From NCBI GenBank assembly GCA_011009095.1, contig VTPC01090903.1, positions 136,211 to 200,210 of the forward strand: 64,000 bases of DNA, written 5' to 3'. This document shows, one piece after another, positions 22,258-34,300 of the stretch. The stretch is from Ignelater luminosus (Eukaryota; Arthropoda; Insecta; Coleoptera; Elateridae). How positions within the stretch are numbered: position 1 is the stretch's first letter; each line of letters opens with the position of its first letter. The translations under genes were made by a program, and so were the position numbers. Under the pieces are notes generated by a model that had not been told where the DNA came from, did no database searches, and worked only from the letters and a program-made list of their open reading frames with translations.

Positions 22258-24090
22258 AAATATGGATGAAAAATATGCCGATTTTAGAATGCGTCTAGAT
22301 AGGTAGGTTTTAACATAAAATTCTATACTTTTTTGTTAAATAGAAAGAAAACTGATACATAATCAATAATTATAATGCAAACACGTGTGTAAACAAGAAA
22401 ATTATTTTATTTAGAAATTATGAAGCTGTAACTTGAGACGTCCTATAGGTAGGACGTTAGAAGCACAGACTACGGTGGCTTGCTTTATCAAGAAAATTCA
22501 CTAAAGTTTTTTTAGGGGCTTAACCTTAGATGTCGTTCTAACTATTCCCAAAGAAGGTAACATTCTTCAAAATACCCCTAGGTATTCTCAAGTGGACATG
22601 GTTATGTTACCTCCAACTAATGCAACCGGGCATATTACAGGCAAAGAAATAGTGAGATCATCAAATCTGTCAGCACCTGCTGAAATGCATTTAGATCACC
22701 CTTGAGAGAATGATGATGATCTTATAAGTGAGTTTGATCTAGAAAATGAGATTTCTTTAGCACGCTTAATTACAAAAATTGCCTCACAGTCTAAAAAAAT
22801 AAAATAAAATATCATTAGGACGAAGATAACCTAACTTTCGATGAAACAAATTGGATAAACTCCGATAAAACAGAGGAAAGATCTCTAGTTGATTTATTTC
22901 AAAAGATATTTTCTGATTCTCTTATAGATCTTATAGTTACAATGTACCGGGAAAAGGAATCGGATGCCCATTTTGTCCTAGTATCAAATGCCCTTTCAAG
23001 GGATAGATTTGATTTCATTTTCTAATTCTCATCTGGTCAATAACAATAACATTGATGTACAAAACAGGTTTGCAAATGTACGCCCTCTTTTCAGACATTT
23101 GAATAACGTTTTTGTTGATGCGGCTCCTCTAATTGAATATCACAATATCACAGTCCTTATTAGTTATCACGTCCGTCATACCTGTAGGCAAGACATTCAT
23201 GGCAAACCCCTCAGATGTGGTTATAAAATTTAGATGGTTACGTAAATTGGACGGAACCGTATCAAGATGCTTGAACTCATGTTTCAAAGAAATACAAAGA
23301 GCATGGTGTAGGTGCTGGCGTTGTTCTTAATTACGTGGATGAATTGCAACAAAAGTGGCTTAATAAGGGTTTCCACATTTTTTTGATAACTTCTTTTGTT
23401 CGTTGAACCACTTTAACCTGTTAACCGAAAAAAATAATAGGGCCAATAAAACTATGCGCAAAACACGATTATTTTTACAAATGAGGCTAAACTAAAAAAG
23501 AACACCCGGTACCTATCAGTCCAAGCTACTAAAAGATGACAATATTGTCACTGTGATAATAATATTGTGACCATTTGCTCAAACTCTCTTGGTGTCAATC
23601 CACTAGTTACTACAAAACGTTATTCTTACAAAGAAAAAAAACTACAGATTGAACAACGATTCATAATAAATATGTATAATAAAAATATAGGCAGAATCGA
23701 TAAGACGCGACGAAAATGCTAGCCTTACAGAACATCAGTAACAGGAAAAAAAGTGGTATTTTCTTTTGATAGCACACTGTCTTGATTTAGCGATTCATAA
23801 AGCTTGGCAGATTCATAAATACAAAAATGAAAAGTTGAACCACTTAGGGTTTAGAAGATAAATTGCACAGAATTTACTTCAGCGTAACAAGAAAGAACGG
23901 CATTCAGCAACGGGAAGACCCAGCAATAATGAGAACATTAGTATTCTCAAAGATAGTATTGGCCATTTTGTTATTTCCCAGGAGAAGCAAACCAAGTGTA
24001 GACTGCGTTATAGCCAACTACCACCAAGTGTCTTAAATGTGACATAGTACTCCACATGAAATGTTTTGTTATGTACCGTACAAAAACGTA
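22258..24090 (+). pseudogene. piggyBac-like transposase relic
   Basis: Several frames together reproduce a piggyBac (PGBD-type, DDD) transposase. An ATG near 22262 gives MDEKYADFRMRLDR, followed by a GT donor-like AGGTAGGT; a T-rich stretch ending in AG at about 22514 could be an acceptor. Next come an acidic N-terminal part (ENDDDLISEFDLENE, about 22708-22752), the RFANVRPLFRHLNNVF block (about 23067-23114) with AAPLIEYHNI, and HGKPLRCGYKI (about 23200-23231). Then come NSLGVNPLVTTKRYSYKEKK (about 23582-23641) and YNKNIGRIDKTRR (about 23674-23712, the piggyBac Y-N-x-x-M-G-G-V-D motif). The C-terminal part has HNAW-like and LGFRR-like motifs, ATGRPSNNENISI, and a remnant of the cysteine-rich end (LKCDIVLHMKCFVMY). 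Many stops and shifts make it nonfunctional. Subterminal TAGGRCG...AATTTGCC motifs at about 22092-22115 and, inverted, at 24098-24125 may mark the element's ends; TTAA targets are not certain. Confidence 0.87.
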
Positions 24091-24309
24091 GATAGTAGCA
24101 TGGCAAATTCCTAACGTCCTACATACAAGACAACCCTTTTCTTGAAAATTATGCTTTGTTTTTAGTTTCTTTCATTAAAATGTACTTTTGTTAAATGCAA
24201 ATAAAGTGTTTTTAACAAACTATTATTTTAAAAATAAAAGTCTTCAGGCAAAAAGCAAGTCTTTGGATAAACTCGTTTGACACGTTGCGAACATTTCGAT
24301 AAAATTTGA

Positions 24310-25205
24310 ATTATTAAAATAGATTTTACTTTTAAGGTAACTTAAAACGCAAAAAAAGCCTAAAGGAGTGAGATTAGGAGACTGAGTTGATTACTCAATT
24401 GCCCCTCGTCTTCCAATCCAGCGACCCAAAAACACTTCATTCAAATAGTCCATAACAGAAACACGTAATAGGAGAAGGGGTTGCTTCATTATGCTCGAAC
24501 CACAAACTAGTATTAGGAACATCAGGGTCTTCATCATCTAGATATAATTCAACTAGAGTAGAACGAGATGGTCTCTCAGAAGTTCTAAGTACTTTTTGCC
24601 TGTTAAAGGTTCTTCAATAAAATAGGGACCTAAAATTCGATTGCTAATAATGTCCGCCAAAACATTCAATTCTTCGGGATATTGAGTATGGGTCTCCATT
24701 ATCCAGTGTGGGTTTTAAGGTGCCCAATAGCGACAACTTTGTTTGTTAACCGTTAAGACAAAACGTCGCTTCCTCAGGAAAGATAATCTGGTTGACAAAA
24801 TCAGGGTTAGCATTACATCTTTCCATCATATTATCACAAAACTGAAGCCTACGGACAGGATAGTCCTGGTTTAGTTCTTGAACTAAATTTACCTTGTACG
24901 GATGCCATTTATGGTTTTTTAAACACTTAACAATACACGTTTGACTAACATTATTATTAGCAGCCAGCACTCGAGTAGGCTGTGAGGATTTCCTTGCACT
25001 TCTAACAGAATATTTAATTCCACATCTTGCGACACATGTAGGTGTTGTCGAGGATCACACCTAACATGCTCCCTTTCAGAAGAATCTCTTCCAATCTTGT
25101 TTACCGTAGAGCGTGTTATGGGAGTCTGATCGGAATATGTCATGTTTAATAAATTGCAGACTTCTTGAGTGTTCTTCGGTTAAATAACGCGCAATTTTAC
25201 ATTAG
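24310..25205 (-). pseudogene. Tc1/mariner-superfamily DDE transposase relic
   Basis: Read on the minus strand: TPITRSTVNKIGRDSSERE (helix-turn-helix, near 25110), DVELNILLEVQGNPH, then after a frame change NNNVSQTCIVKCLKNHKWHP, VQELNQDYPVRRLQFCD and NPDFVNQIIFPEEATFCLNG (near 24750; the first catalytic position is FxEEATF where relatives have FSDEATF, so Asp is lost). After many stops come NEVFLGRWIGRRGAIE and SPNLTPLGFF, the region of the third acidic residue (relatives have SPDLTPLDFFLW). This matches a family common in insects with an N-terminal HTH and IS630-Tc1-mariner fold. The transposase lies just inside the right inverted end of the 21707-25567 element and is most likely that element's own enzyme. 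Confidence 0.8.
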
Positions 25206-25571
25206 ATTAGTAGATAACGACACACAATGATAAAAGGATAGAAAATTGGGTACTGTTTGAAATTGTGAACTACAAAATTGTTTTTATAATATTCGTCAAC
25301 TGCTTATTTACCTATTTTGATGATCTCTGAGACAATACCATTGTCCCCCCTCCATATCGCGTTCCTAGTTACGCCACTGACATAATTGTATGCTTCCTTT
25401 AATAAAAGATTGATGACGTCATCGCGCATAAGGGTGGGGGTAAAAAAAAGGAAAATAATTCGAATAGATTCTCCATTGGGTAATAAGACTGATGTATCCG
25501 AGGATTTTAGCCTCAGATGCACAGAGAATTTTTTATTTAAAGCATTCCACAGCCGTCGTTTGCACTGTATA

Positions 25572-26771
25572 ACTTTCTAACAGGGCTAATATAATCACAA
25601 CTATAACTTATTAAAATTTGATTGTTTCAAGATCATAGTCGGCTAAAGAAAAATCGTGAGTCACGGAAAATATCAAAGCATTTTCAAGCTTTTGTGATCG
25701 TCTTATTGTTCCCCAATTTAATAATGATTTTAACCCAAAACATAAATGAATATCTTACAATTCATATTCACACTACATATTGGCCCGCCTTAAAAACTAA
25801 ATTTTGTAGACGGTTGGTTTCTTGCAATTATCAAAAAAAACTGTTTTTAGCTTTATAAACTAGTTCAGAACAGAAGTAAAAACCACCTGCTCGCTAATTC
25901 AAGGTCGGAGACAGGTGAGTCTGAACTACTACCAAAAGGTAGTAATGGCCTACTTTACGGTACAGCTAAATAAGAATTTAGCTGAAGTGTGTAACCGTAG
26001 TAGGGGTTGTTCTGGCGACAAGCGTTGCTTTCAATGCAGATTAAGCTCTCAACCAGAACTGCAAGACAAGTTACAAAATTGAATTTTTGAAGCTTAATCA
26101 CTACTCTACCTTAATATAGGCTTTGGAGATACTACGAGTAACAACGTCTTCGAATTACTATAACATGCTACAAAACTAAAATGTATGTGTATTAATAATG
26201 CTAATTGGGCTTATACTAGTTACTTTTATGAGCTAATGGTGTTCTTACACGCTTTGTTTACTTTTGGTTGCTGCGCTGTCTGTCGCTGAATATCATCTTC
26301 GAATACTGATCTTTCTTTAACGAACCATAACACGCTTTGTTATCGTAAACCGTCACCGGACGAATTCACAAGAGCTTTATTATCCCGGCACGCTTTGATA
26401 TTAGCAAAACTACTAATTGTAAGGTGAGACAATATATCCAGGACTGTATCTAATATGAACCTACAAATCAAAAAACGTCTAAACATTACAAACTCTTCTG
26501 AACGGAAAAAATATGTTTTTTGATCTGTAGAATGTCTGAATGAAACATTTCCGTGATAAGAGCTAGAATCCCTTTGAATTCTGTTAGAAATTGAATTATT
26601 CCATTTAGGCTTCTACAATTCATTTCATTTATTGCATACATAACCTTGAAATATGTTTGACAAACTATAATGATAGTAACTTCTATTGCCACAATGCGTC
26701 TTTATAAAGTAATAGCGACCGTACTAGAAGATTTGTCATATGAATCTTATGTACGTCGTTAAATAATTCTA
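25572..26771. other. Stretch without recognisable genes
   Basis: No gene identified. The 25860-26080 part has somewhat higher GC and may be old repeat. CACGCTTTG occurs three times at about 26250-26395, without a regular period. Confidence 0.45.
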
Positions 26772-26775
26772 TATA

Positions 26776-27766
26776 CAGTGTGTCCAAGGTAAGGATGCGC
26801 AGCATGGGGATCTTGAAAACGGTAAGAGATACAGCATCGGTTAAATGGGATGAAAGTTGGCTATTTATAGGAACTTTTTGTTGGCGTTTGCAAAATCTAG
26901 ATATCTTGGATAGTGTCAGAGATATTTAAAAAAGGTAGATTTCTCGATTTTCGTTATTTTTTCTTTTATTTATTTGAAGGGATATCGGAAAACTAAGATC
27001 ACTTTTTCATTGTCACTTTCTGTTCTCTATTAAAATACACTAACAAAATTCCTGTATAACGTTTCGGTTTCGAGTAACAATCATCAACCACATATTTTTA
27101 AATAGGTGGAAAAACAATTGAACATTGTTTTGAATAGCTCTTGTTGTCATGATTCTAATGATGTAAACATGATCGTGTTATTTTGGTTTTGATTTTTTTG
27201 TGTTGAACGCTGCCGTGACCAACTGTAATAATTACTGTCCATATTTAAGATTTTGGTTGGGCACATGATTTTTGACATAACCCCAGAGGAAAGAAATCAG
27301 ACGGTGTTAGATCAGGTGATCGTGCAGGCCAGGGTACTACAGAATGCATTAATTTATAGCATAAGAAATCAAAATAACAGTAGAATCCTGACAACAAGAG
27401 TTATTCAAAACAATTTTCAATTTGTTTTCCGCCTATTTAAAAAAATGAGATTGATGATGGTTACTTGAAACCGAAACGTTATACAGGAATTTTGTTAGCG
27501 TATTTTAATAGAAAACAAAAAGTGGTAATGGAAAAGTGGTTTTAGTTTTCTGATATCTCTTCAAATAAATAAAAGAAAAAATAATAACGAAAATCGAGAA
27601 ATCTACATTTTTTTAAATATCTCCGAAACTATCCAAGACATCTAGATTTTGCAAACGCCAACAAAAAGGTCCTATAAATAGTCAACTTTCATCCCATTTA
27701 ACTAATCCAGCATCTCTTACCGTTTTCAAGATCCCCATGCTGTGCATCCTTATCTTGGACACACTG
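26776..27766. mobile_element. 991 bp foldback transposon (CAGTGTGTCC ends)
   Basis: The left arm begins CAGTGTGTCCAAGG at 26776 and the right arm ends with GGACACACTG at 27766, each flanked by TATA. The arms are inverted copies of about 390 bp (about 26776-27165 and 27375-27766) at around 90% identity by eye, with small indels. The roughly 210 bp core is not symmetrical and carries a minus-strand transposase scrap, listed separately. This makes it a deletion derivative of a Tc1/mariner-like element with very long terminal inverted repeats. The 71-codon plus-strand frame at 27253-27468 only reads across it and is not a gene. Confidence 0.88.
27225..27322 (-). pseudogene. DDE transposase third-motif scrap in foldback core
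   Basis: On the minus strand this gives WPARSPDLTPSDFF and, one frame over, LWGYVKNHVPNQ. That is the conserved block around the third catalytic Asp of the same transposase family as the relic at 24310-25205. It is only about 30 codons and carries a frameshift. It sits in the centre of the 26776-27766 foldback and identifies the family that made that element. Confidence 0.75.
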
Positions 27767-27770
27767 TATA

Positions 27771-29835
27771 AAGTAAAATATCTCAATAAACTAAACTCTG
27801 TCTTCTAATGGCATTTAATGAAAAAAATATTTAGCCTTAAATAGTGTTCCTATAACAGTCCATTAATGAATATTTAATACTGGAAATTCGATTTATTTGA
27901 TTTACACGTTTCAACGTCAACGGGGGACCGTTAAGATATTGCGTGACAGTAGGTAATTGTTTCTCGTGCATTCGATTACAAGATAATTATGAACATTACT
28001 ACAAAACAGAATTTAATTAAAACATCTAATGGATTACTGTTCTATTTCGGAGAAAGTGTTTGTGGTAACTGCGATCTGCAAACTGATGTAAAGTTAATTA
28101 ACCCTTCATCACTATGTTCCCACGGTAATATTTGCAAAACCACTGACCCTTTGATCAAGATAAACAATGAAAATTACAGGAAGAATGTTTATTTATTTAA
28201 AGGGTTTAAAAGCATTTTCGTCAGATTAATTTATTTACTTCTTGTTTGATGTCTTCACATTTTCTGTTATGAAAGGCTTGTGAAAAACAAAAATGCAGTG
28301 GTACCACCGCACCTTCTACTACTCTTTCAAATCAATTACCAGCCCCATCAAAGAAACGTTTTGAACACAATTTAGCTAAACAAAAGGAAACAAAATTCTT
28401 TATTCAATGATTAAACGTTTATTGTCCTGGAAAAAAATGTTAAAAGAGTTGGTTCATGAAAGTACTTAAGGAAAATTCTTTCTATATTTACTGTTATAGC
28501 TTCCTTTCATCAAGTTCTTATCTTATTATAAGTATGTACAAATATCTTTGCGTTATTTATATCCGTGCTCTTTAAATGATTCATTCGTTAAACGTTTTTT
28601 TTTAGAACAGAGTTTTATGAAGTTATTCCTTTCATGTTTCAGTGACGTCTGTTATTGAAAAATTCTTTATTACTTATCATTTTTGATACTGTATTATGTG
28701 TTACTGTTATTGCTTTTTATCTTTAGTGACTGTATTTACTTTATTTTTCCTTATATTCGTAATAACATTCTTGAAACACCTAAACTTTTGATTTTATGTA
28801 TATCGTGTTTTTTTAAAAGCGAAATTTTCTGCCTTTACTTTAAACGAAGTTCTGTGTGTGCAACGGTTGTTTTAAAATAACTGAGGGTTTCGTTTAAAAA
28901 ATAAAATATCCAAGTTAATTGTAATTCAGCACATTCTCTTTTTGAAATTGCTATTGTAATCAAATTACTAAAGGAAATTGATTCAAAGAAATTAAATTCA
29001 AACTGAAAAACTTCTTAATAAATCTTAATCTGAATAATGATTGTGTATTTATGCTGTATGTTTCTAAAATTATCTAATAATGGTAAAATATTTGAAATTT
29101 TGTTTTTTTTCATTTTCAAAACATACCTTTAGGTGATGAACTAAACGCTTTAATTTGACCGGATCTGGCATGCTTTATTTGACTAGGATAAAATAAACAC
29201 AACGTCTATAATAACAGTCAGATTAATCAATATGCCATACACATAACAAGCTACCAGGGCTGATGATAAAGTTTCTCACATCTTAACAGCAATATAAGAA
29301 CTGGATGTTGTGTTTAGTTTGGATTAGGTCGAAGTTTCTCAAATGTTACGTTTACTTTATGCCTATATGCCACGTTACATTTTATACCTAGCTGTTCTTA
29401 ACAACATGTGGAATACCAATGGGTTTATACAATTAGTCTCAAAAAACTGTGCAATAGCTTTTAATTGGCTTAGTACTGAAAGTTCTGATTCTAAAGTTGA
29501 ACTTTGGTGATGATTTAGTTTGTGATCTTATTTTCATTTCAACGAAGACTAATTAATGTAGGATGTTTGAAGGTTTGTTACTTTTTTTACAGACTGTCAA
29601 ACGAGCATCAGTAGGCGTAAACTGCATTTTACCGCTCTAGGGCGGTCTTTAGGTACTTTAAACCCCTGATGATATAAGATTTTTTTCGGATAATACATAA
29701 ATATTGTACTTACTGGCGTAAAATGCTTGGATGGGTTTCATCGTAAACTCTCCACAACTCGCTCTTACTCTTAATACAAAAATAATTATTTTATCTTAAA
29801 TGTTGTCAGGCATCTAGAAACAGATTATGTCGATT
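27771..29835. other. AT-rich stretch without recognisable genes
   Basis: Two open frames (27989-28249, 86 codons; 28683-28880) show no motifs I recognise. The first has four cysteines but no known zinc-binding spacing. No repeats noted. Confidence 0.45.
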
Positions 29836-29998
29836 TAGGGCCGTAGCTAGGGGAGAGTAAGACAAGCAATGTCCACCCTAGAAAATATTCTGCCCGCTCT
29901 AAGATAATAGAGAAGGAGTAGTAACATGTATTTCTGCATTTTAATTGCCCTACCCTATTTTATTTGTCCGCTCAAGCTTTTTCTTCTGGCTACGGCCC
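29836..29998. mobile_element. 160 bp MITE with GGGCCGTAGC ends
   Basis: The left end GGGCCGTAGCTAG and right end CTGGCTACGGCCC form 13 bp inverted repeats (one mismatch) around about 137 bp of AT-rich sequence with no coding motif. A truncated relative of the right half lies at about 12327-12363. The GGGCCG-type ends recall hAT elements, but no 8 bp duplication is evident at the flanks, so the superfamily is unassigned. Confidence 0.65.
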
Positions 29999-30270
29999 AG
30001 TGTTGGTCTTTTAATTATTGTCATTGACATTCAGTATTGACAAGTGTGTGAAACATACAGTTACCGTCTTCTATGCCTACACATTAGTGGACTAAGAGGA
30101 AACAACCTTGAAAAAATCTTAAAACTAAAGTGAGTCTGATGAGTCACGTTAAGAGTGACTGAATAAATGAATCGTTGTTATTGATTTAATGAGATGCGCG
30201 GATTCCCAGGCGCTGATAATAGGAACAAGAAAAAGTAAATGTTTGAATCCAACTATTCAGAATGCTAAAC

Positions 30271-31300
30271 CGAGATTATCGTAAGTCACTAAACAGGAGA
30301 TTTACAAAACAGCTTTAGGCAGCTGCAAAAAACAAAGCAAACACATTTTCTAGTCTCAATAATTAAAACAGACGACAGGAAAAAGCAAAATATCTCAGAT
30401 GGTATAGTTACACCAGAAAGTTATCAGATCTTCAAAGAACAGATGAGAGCTGGTTTTTTACACCATTCTTGGATGTCATAACTATAGCTGATCAAGGTGA
30501 AGTAATTAAAAATTGCTTGTCTAGTAAACTCGTAAGATAGACTTGAAACTCAGAGCTGTAGATGACCTTCTCAAACAAATAAAGGTGATGCTGGACCGTT
30601 TGGTTGTGCGAAATTCAACTCTATTTATTATTTCATAGACGATAATCAGTACAAAACCATAGCCAAAGAGGCAATAAGTTTTTTATTTTAATCAACAAAG
30701 AATTCTGAAAGAGTGGTTTAAATTGCACTTCACTTGTCTACAGTTTTATCCAAGTTCTGAGAGAGGCGAAATAAATGAAGAAACAGCAAGTATCATGGAG
30801 GTGGACTAGCCGCTCCTTCCACTGTTAAAAAAGAAAGTTTTGTTTTGGTGCCCACTAAAGTACCTAAACAAAAAACGAGAAAAATAGGGATCTTTTGCTT
30901 AGCAGTAGAATCTAGAGATAGATTCTATAATTTATTCCAAATTATTGCAGATGCATGCTGGGTAACCTTAATAATTTAACAAATTTCGCCCCGCAACATT
31001 ATGACAATCTCAAACATAATAGGTATAATAATGTGTAACGGGAAAAAGTCGAAAAAGAGGCCTAATGCCCGTCACGGATGTCGAAAGATAGCTTAAGTCG
31101 AAGACGGGGTAGCTAAACTTACCTTTACCACAAAGAAAAAGAAAGCTTACACAACCAAAAACTCTTGACGAGTTCAAAAGATGTCCGAAATTAAAGGCGC
31201 CAAAAACTGAAGATCCTAAGGTTTGAATAGCTAGCCCACACAGTTTCCCATGAGCTAACGTCCTGTATATGAAGTCATTACAAGTCAACACCCTGTATAT
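30271..31300 (+). pseudogene. Decayed coding-like frames, family unknown
   Basis: From about 30271 one frame reads NRDYRKSLNRRFTKQL, a stop, AAAKNKANTFSSLNN, a stop, then KAKYLRWYSYTRKLSDLQ and DESWFFTPFLDVITIADQ to a TAG at 30538-30540: about 90 codons with only two internal stops. Further frames give FGCAKFNSIYYFIDDNQY (about 30608-30660) and VLVPTKVPKQKTRKIGIF with AVESRDRFYNLFQIIADA (about 30837-30955). The composition looks protein-like rather than AT-noise. I do not recognise the family. At about 31240-31300 TATACAGGACG and CACCCTGTATATA look like transposon ends, so it may be an old DNA transposon. Confidence 0.35.
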
Positions 31301-34300
31301 AAAACTTAAAAACCGTGTCCGGAGACTAAATTGTATTCTCTTAACTTACCAAGGAACCTATATTGGTTCCGTAACTTAAAATAAACTTTATAAACCTCCA
31401 GCCTCTCTCTCGTTTCTCAAAACTATAAATAAAGCTTTAATCACAAAATTAAATATTATGCTGGTTGCTAGAAGCCAGGGTCCATCATCATGAAACCTAA
31501 ATAAGCTTATAAAACAAAACAAACGTCTAAAAAAAATAAGAACACAAAAATTAAACTACATGAGTTTATTATTATGCTTTGAAATCAAGTAAAAACATTA
31601 GTACAAAAGAACAAGTTCAAAATGATATGGTTGAATACAGAAATTATCGCTTTACAAACATTAAATAAAAGAATGACAATTGTTACATAAAAATTAGGTC
31701 TGAAGGACCCGATAAACAAATGCGTTCGCAATTCATTAAGAAGCAAAAAAAAATTATTGAAGTAAACAATCCAAAGAAATCAGAATCAAACAATTCGAAA
31801 AACAAAGCCAAACAAAAACTTAACACCATTAAAAATTTAGAGCATATGAACTTGTATTATTTCAATCAAAAAGCAAACAAACAAAAGATTATTATAAACT
31901 CTAAACAGCCTATTATTTCCCTAGATTTTTCCGGAAAGGTTACATTATAAAGATACTTTTCCTATCGTTAACAGAAACCAAATATTAACGTCAAATACTC
32001 AAAGCATTTAGACAAAACAACATAAAAATACAAACAAATATATGTGACATAAGCAGTTATTTGTCTTACTCTAAATATGGATATCCTTTGATTTCCAGCA
32101 ACTTCCAATTAAAAGAAATTAAATTTACATTAAATGTAACAGCGAGAAGGCATGGTTTCATTCACAATAAATTTTAAACACTTAATTTTCACAAGCATAA
32201 AACTTTAATTTTCTTAATGAGGAAGAGAATACCAGATCTCCTGGTGGACACTAAAGATGGGATATTACTTCCACCAGCCAGGGAGTATGATGAAGATAGC
32301 AGAGTCGACGAACACCAAGCACATATCAGAAATTTCCATAACGACTAAACCACAAACAGAAGAAGGAAATCGGAACTAAATAATCTCCAAATAACTGGCA
32401 CGACACGGTTATTTTTTTACGCAATCCTTCTAACAAAGTCGGGTAGGATGAACTTTTCGCTCATCTCCAAATATTAATAAATATAGGTAGCATCTTTCAG
32501 CTTATGAGTTTTAAGTTCGTCCGCTACAATGGAGCCTTAATATTTTAATCTTTAAAGAGGCCTTCCTCAAGGATTAACCCAAAATGCAAATTAATGCCCA
32601 TAAACCATAAATTAAATAAAAAACCAAAGCAAACTCATAGCCATTAAATGGTGAAATTAACCGTGTAGCACACTTAAAACATAGCGGTAAGACGCGGGAA
32701 GCCCGCCGGGCCACCAGCCCACACTCACGCGGAGACGACCACGCTTTCCGGTGTTCAGATCTTGACTAGCCGAGGAACACACAAAATATAACAAAGGAAG
32801 CAGTCTGACAAAATAAAGAAGCCAGTTGCACACTATATTCCCAAACAAAGTACAGACGATAAATTGGACAATGGAAAACTATCGGATATCATTTCTTTAA
32901 TGTAGAACTATCTTTTGCCAGTCATGGATTAGCACATTACAAACAATTGTTTCTTGGAAATAAACTTGAATATCAATAAAATGTTTTCGAAACGATAAGA
33001 ACCGAAAAATATAACAAAGGTTTAAAAAGAGCACAAGGCACGTTTCGATAATAAAATAAAGTATCGGATTTCATTAATGAAAGAAACATAATAGTATATT
33101 ATTCAGCGAGCACATAATGTCCATTACGTGCGAGTCGAATACGACGTTTTATCTGCGAATGTAACACTTCTGAGGAAGATCTGGAGGTGGATTCCCGTGA
33201 GGGAGGCGATGTTCAAATTCTTGAATGTGTAGAAGTCAATGAAAGTAAACAATCTTCTCAAAGAGAGTTTTAGACCTGGAATACAAAGATCCCCTAAAGA
33301 CTATGTCCAAATCTTTTTTCTAACAATAAATAGTTTGAGATTATAACAATTTCTATTTTGTTTATATCTATAAATAGGCAACCAACAAAATATCGCCAGT
33401 GAATAAAATCCATATAATTCACTAGTGTTTTATGAGTTGGTTATATCCCTATGGTTACGCGTACAACGACTATATTATTGAAGAGTCGTAGATAAAACAA
33501 TTTATTGAACACGTTTTAATTCTTAACAACAAAACTCCAAAGAAAAATATTTGTTAGCAATATAAATAACTTGCCAAACATTACAAAGCGAAATGAAACG
33601 ATAAATTTATATTAAATGAATGTATTTAAAGCGAAATTCAACGCAGATTTCGGATGAGTACGCAAAGTTTTAAAATGACATTACACATGCGCATTAGAGC
33701 TGGAAGTGTTTCAAATTTAAAGCGAAACTATCACTTCCATGTTCTTTTAAATGGTAACTTTGGCTAACAGCATTTACAACGAAACCAATTTGGGACTTAC
33801 AAACTTAAGAATGTTAAAGACTCGTAGAGGGCTTTGCAAGAAAACAATCTGGAAAATTGAACACATAATTCCTTTAGCTTACAAAAACCATTTGCGACTA
33901 GACACAAAAAACACAAAAACAAAGGCAAAAGTGGCTCTAATTATATTTTATTATTTCTGGAAAACTTAAAATTGAGTACAAACTGTGATTTACATTTTTA
34001 GAGAAGTCAGCAGGAACAAACTTTGCTTGCGCGAATATATTTCCAGAGCTACCGACCTGGTAATTATTTTATAAGGAGTCAGTGCAATTTTAAAAGATTC
34101 TGGTTTACACATTTAATGATACCAATCTTACTGCAAACGGCGTCTTCTTCAAGCTTATAGAAATATGAATTGTAGTGTCATAATCAGTTTTGTGAGTTTC
34201 TTGTACTGTAATCTTTAAACGAGGTAATACGATTTCAGTCGAGTACATTGCTAAACTGACAAAAAACATTATCAGACAAAATAAAAAAAGAAAACAGGAG

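Larger units (their letters stand above)
21707..25567. mobile_element. 3.9 kb DNA transposon with ~225 bp inverted ends, composite
   Basis: The segment from 21707 (CAGTGCGAACGCCGGCTG) to about 21935 recurs inverted at about 25345-25567 (right end CAGCCGTCGTTTGCACTG). Both ends are flanked by TATA. The inverted ends share long blocks such as GCTAAAATCCTCGGATACAT, a TTTTTACCCCCACCCTTA tract and AATTATGTCAGTGG, at roughly 80-85% identity by eye, with indels. Inside are a DDE transposase relic on the minus strand next to the right end, and a piggyBac relic on the plus strand. The simplest reading is a long-TIR Tc1/mariner-like element whose own transposase is the minus-strand one, later invaded by piggyBac. 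Alternatively, two MITE copies happen to face each other. Confidence 0.68.

Noticed and set aside
27989..28249. 86-codon frame with several Cys
   Set aside because: Cys spacing matches no zinc-binding pattern I know; no neighbouring exon or signal supports it.
30181..30260. tRNA-like T-loop motif (GTTTGAATCC)
   Set aside because: No matching acceptor stem, D-arm or anticodon arm could be folded upstream.
32657..32848. 63-codon minus-strand frame over a GC-rich patch
   Set aside because: Short, no motif, explained by local composition.
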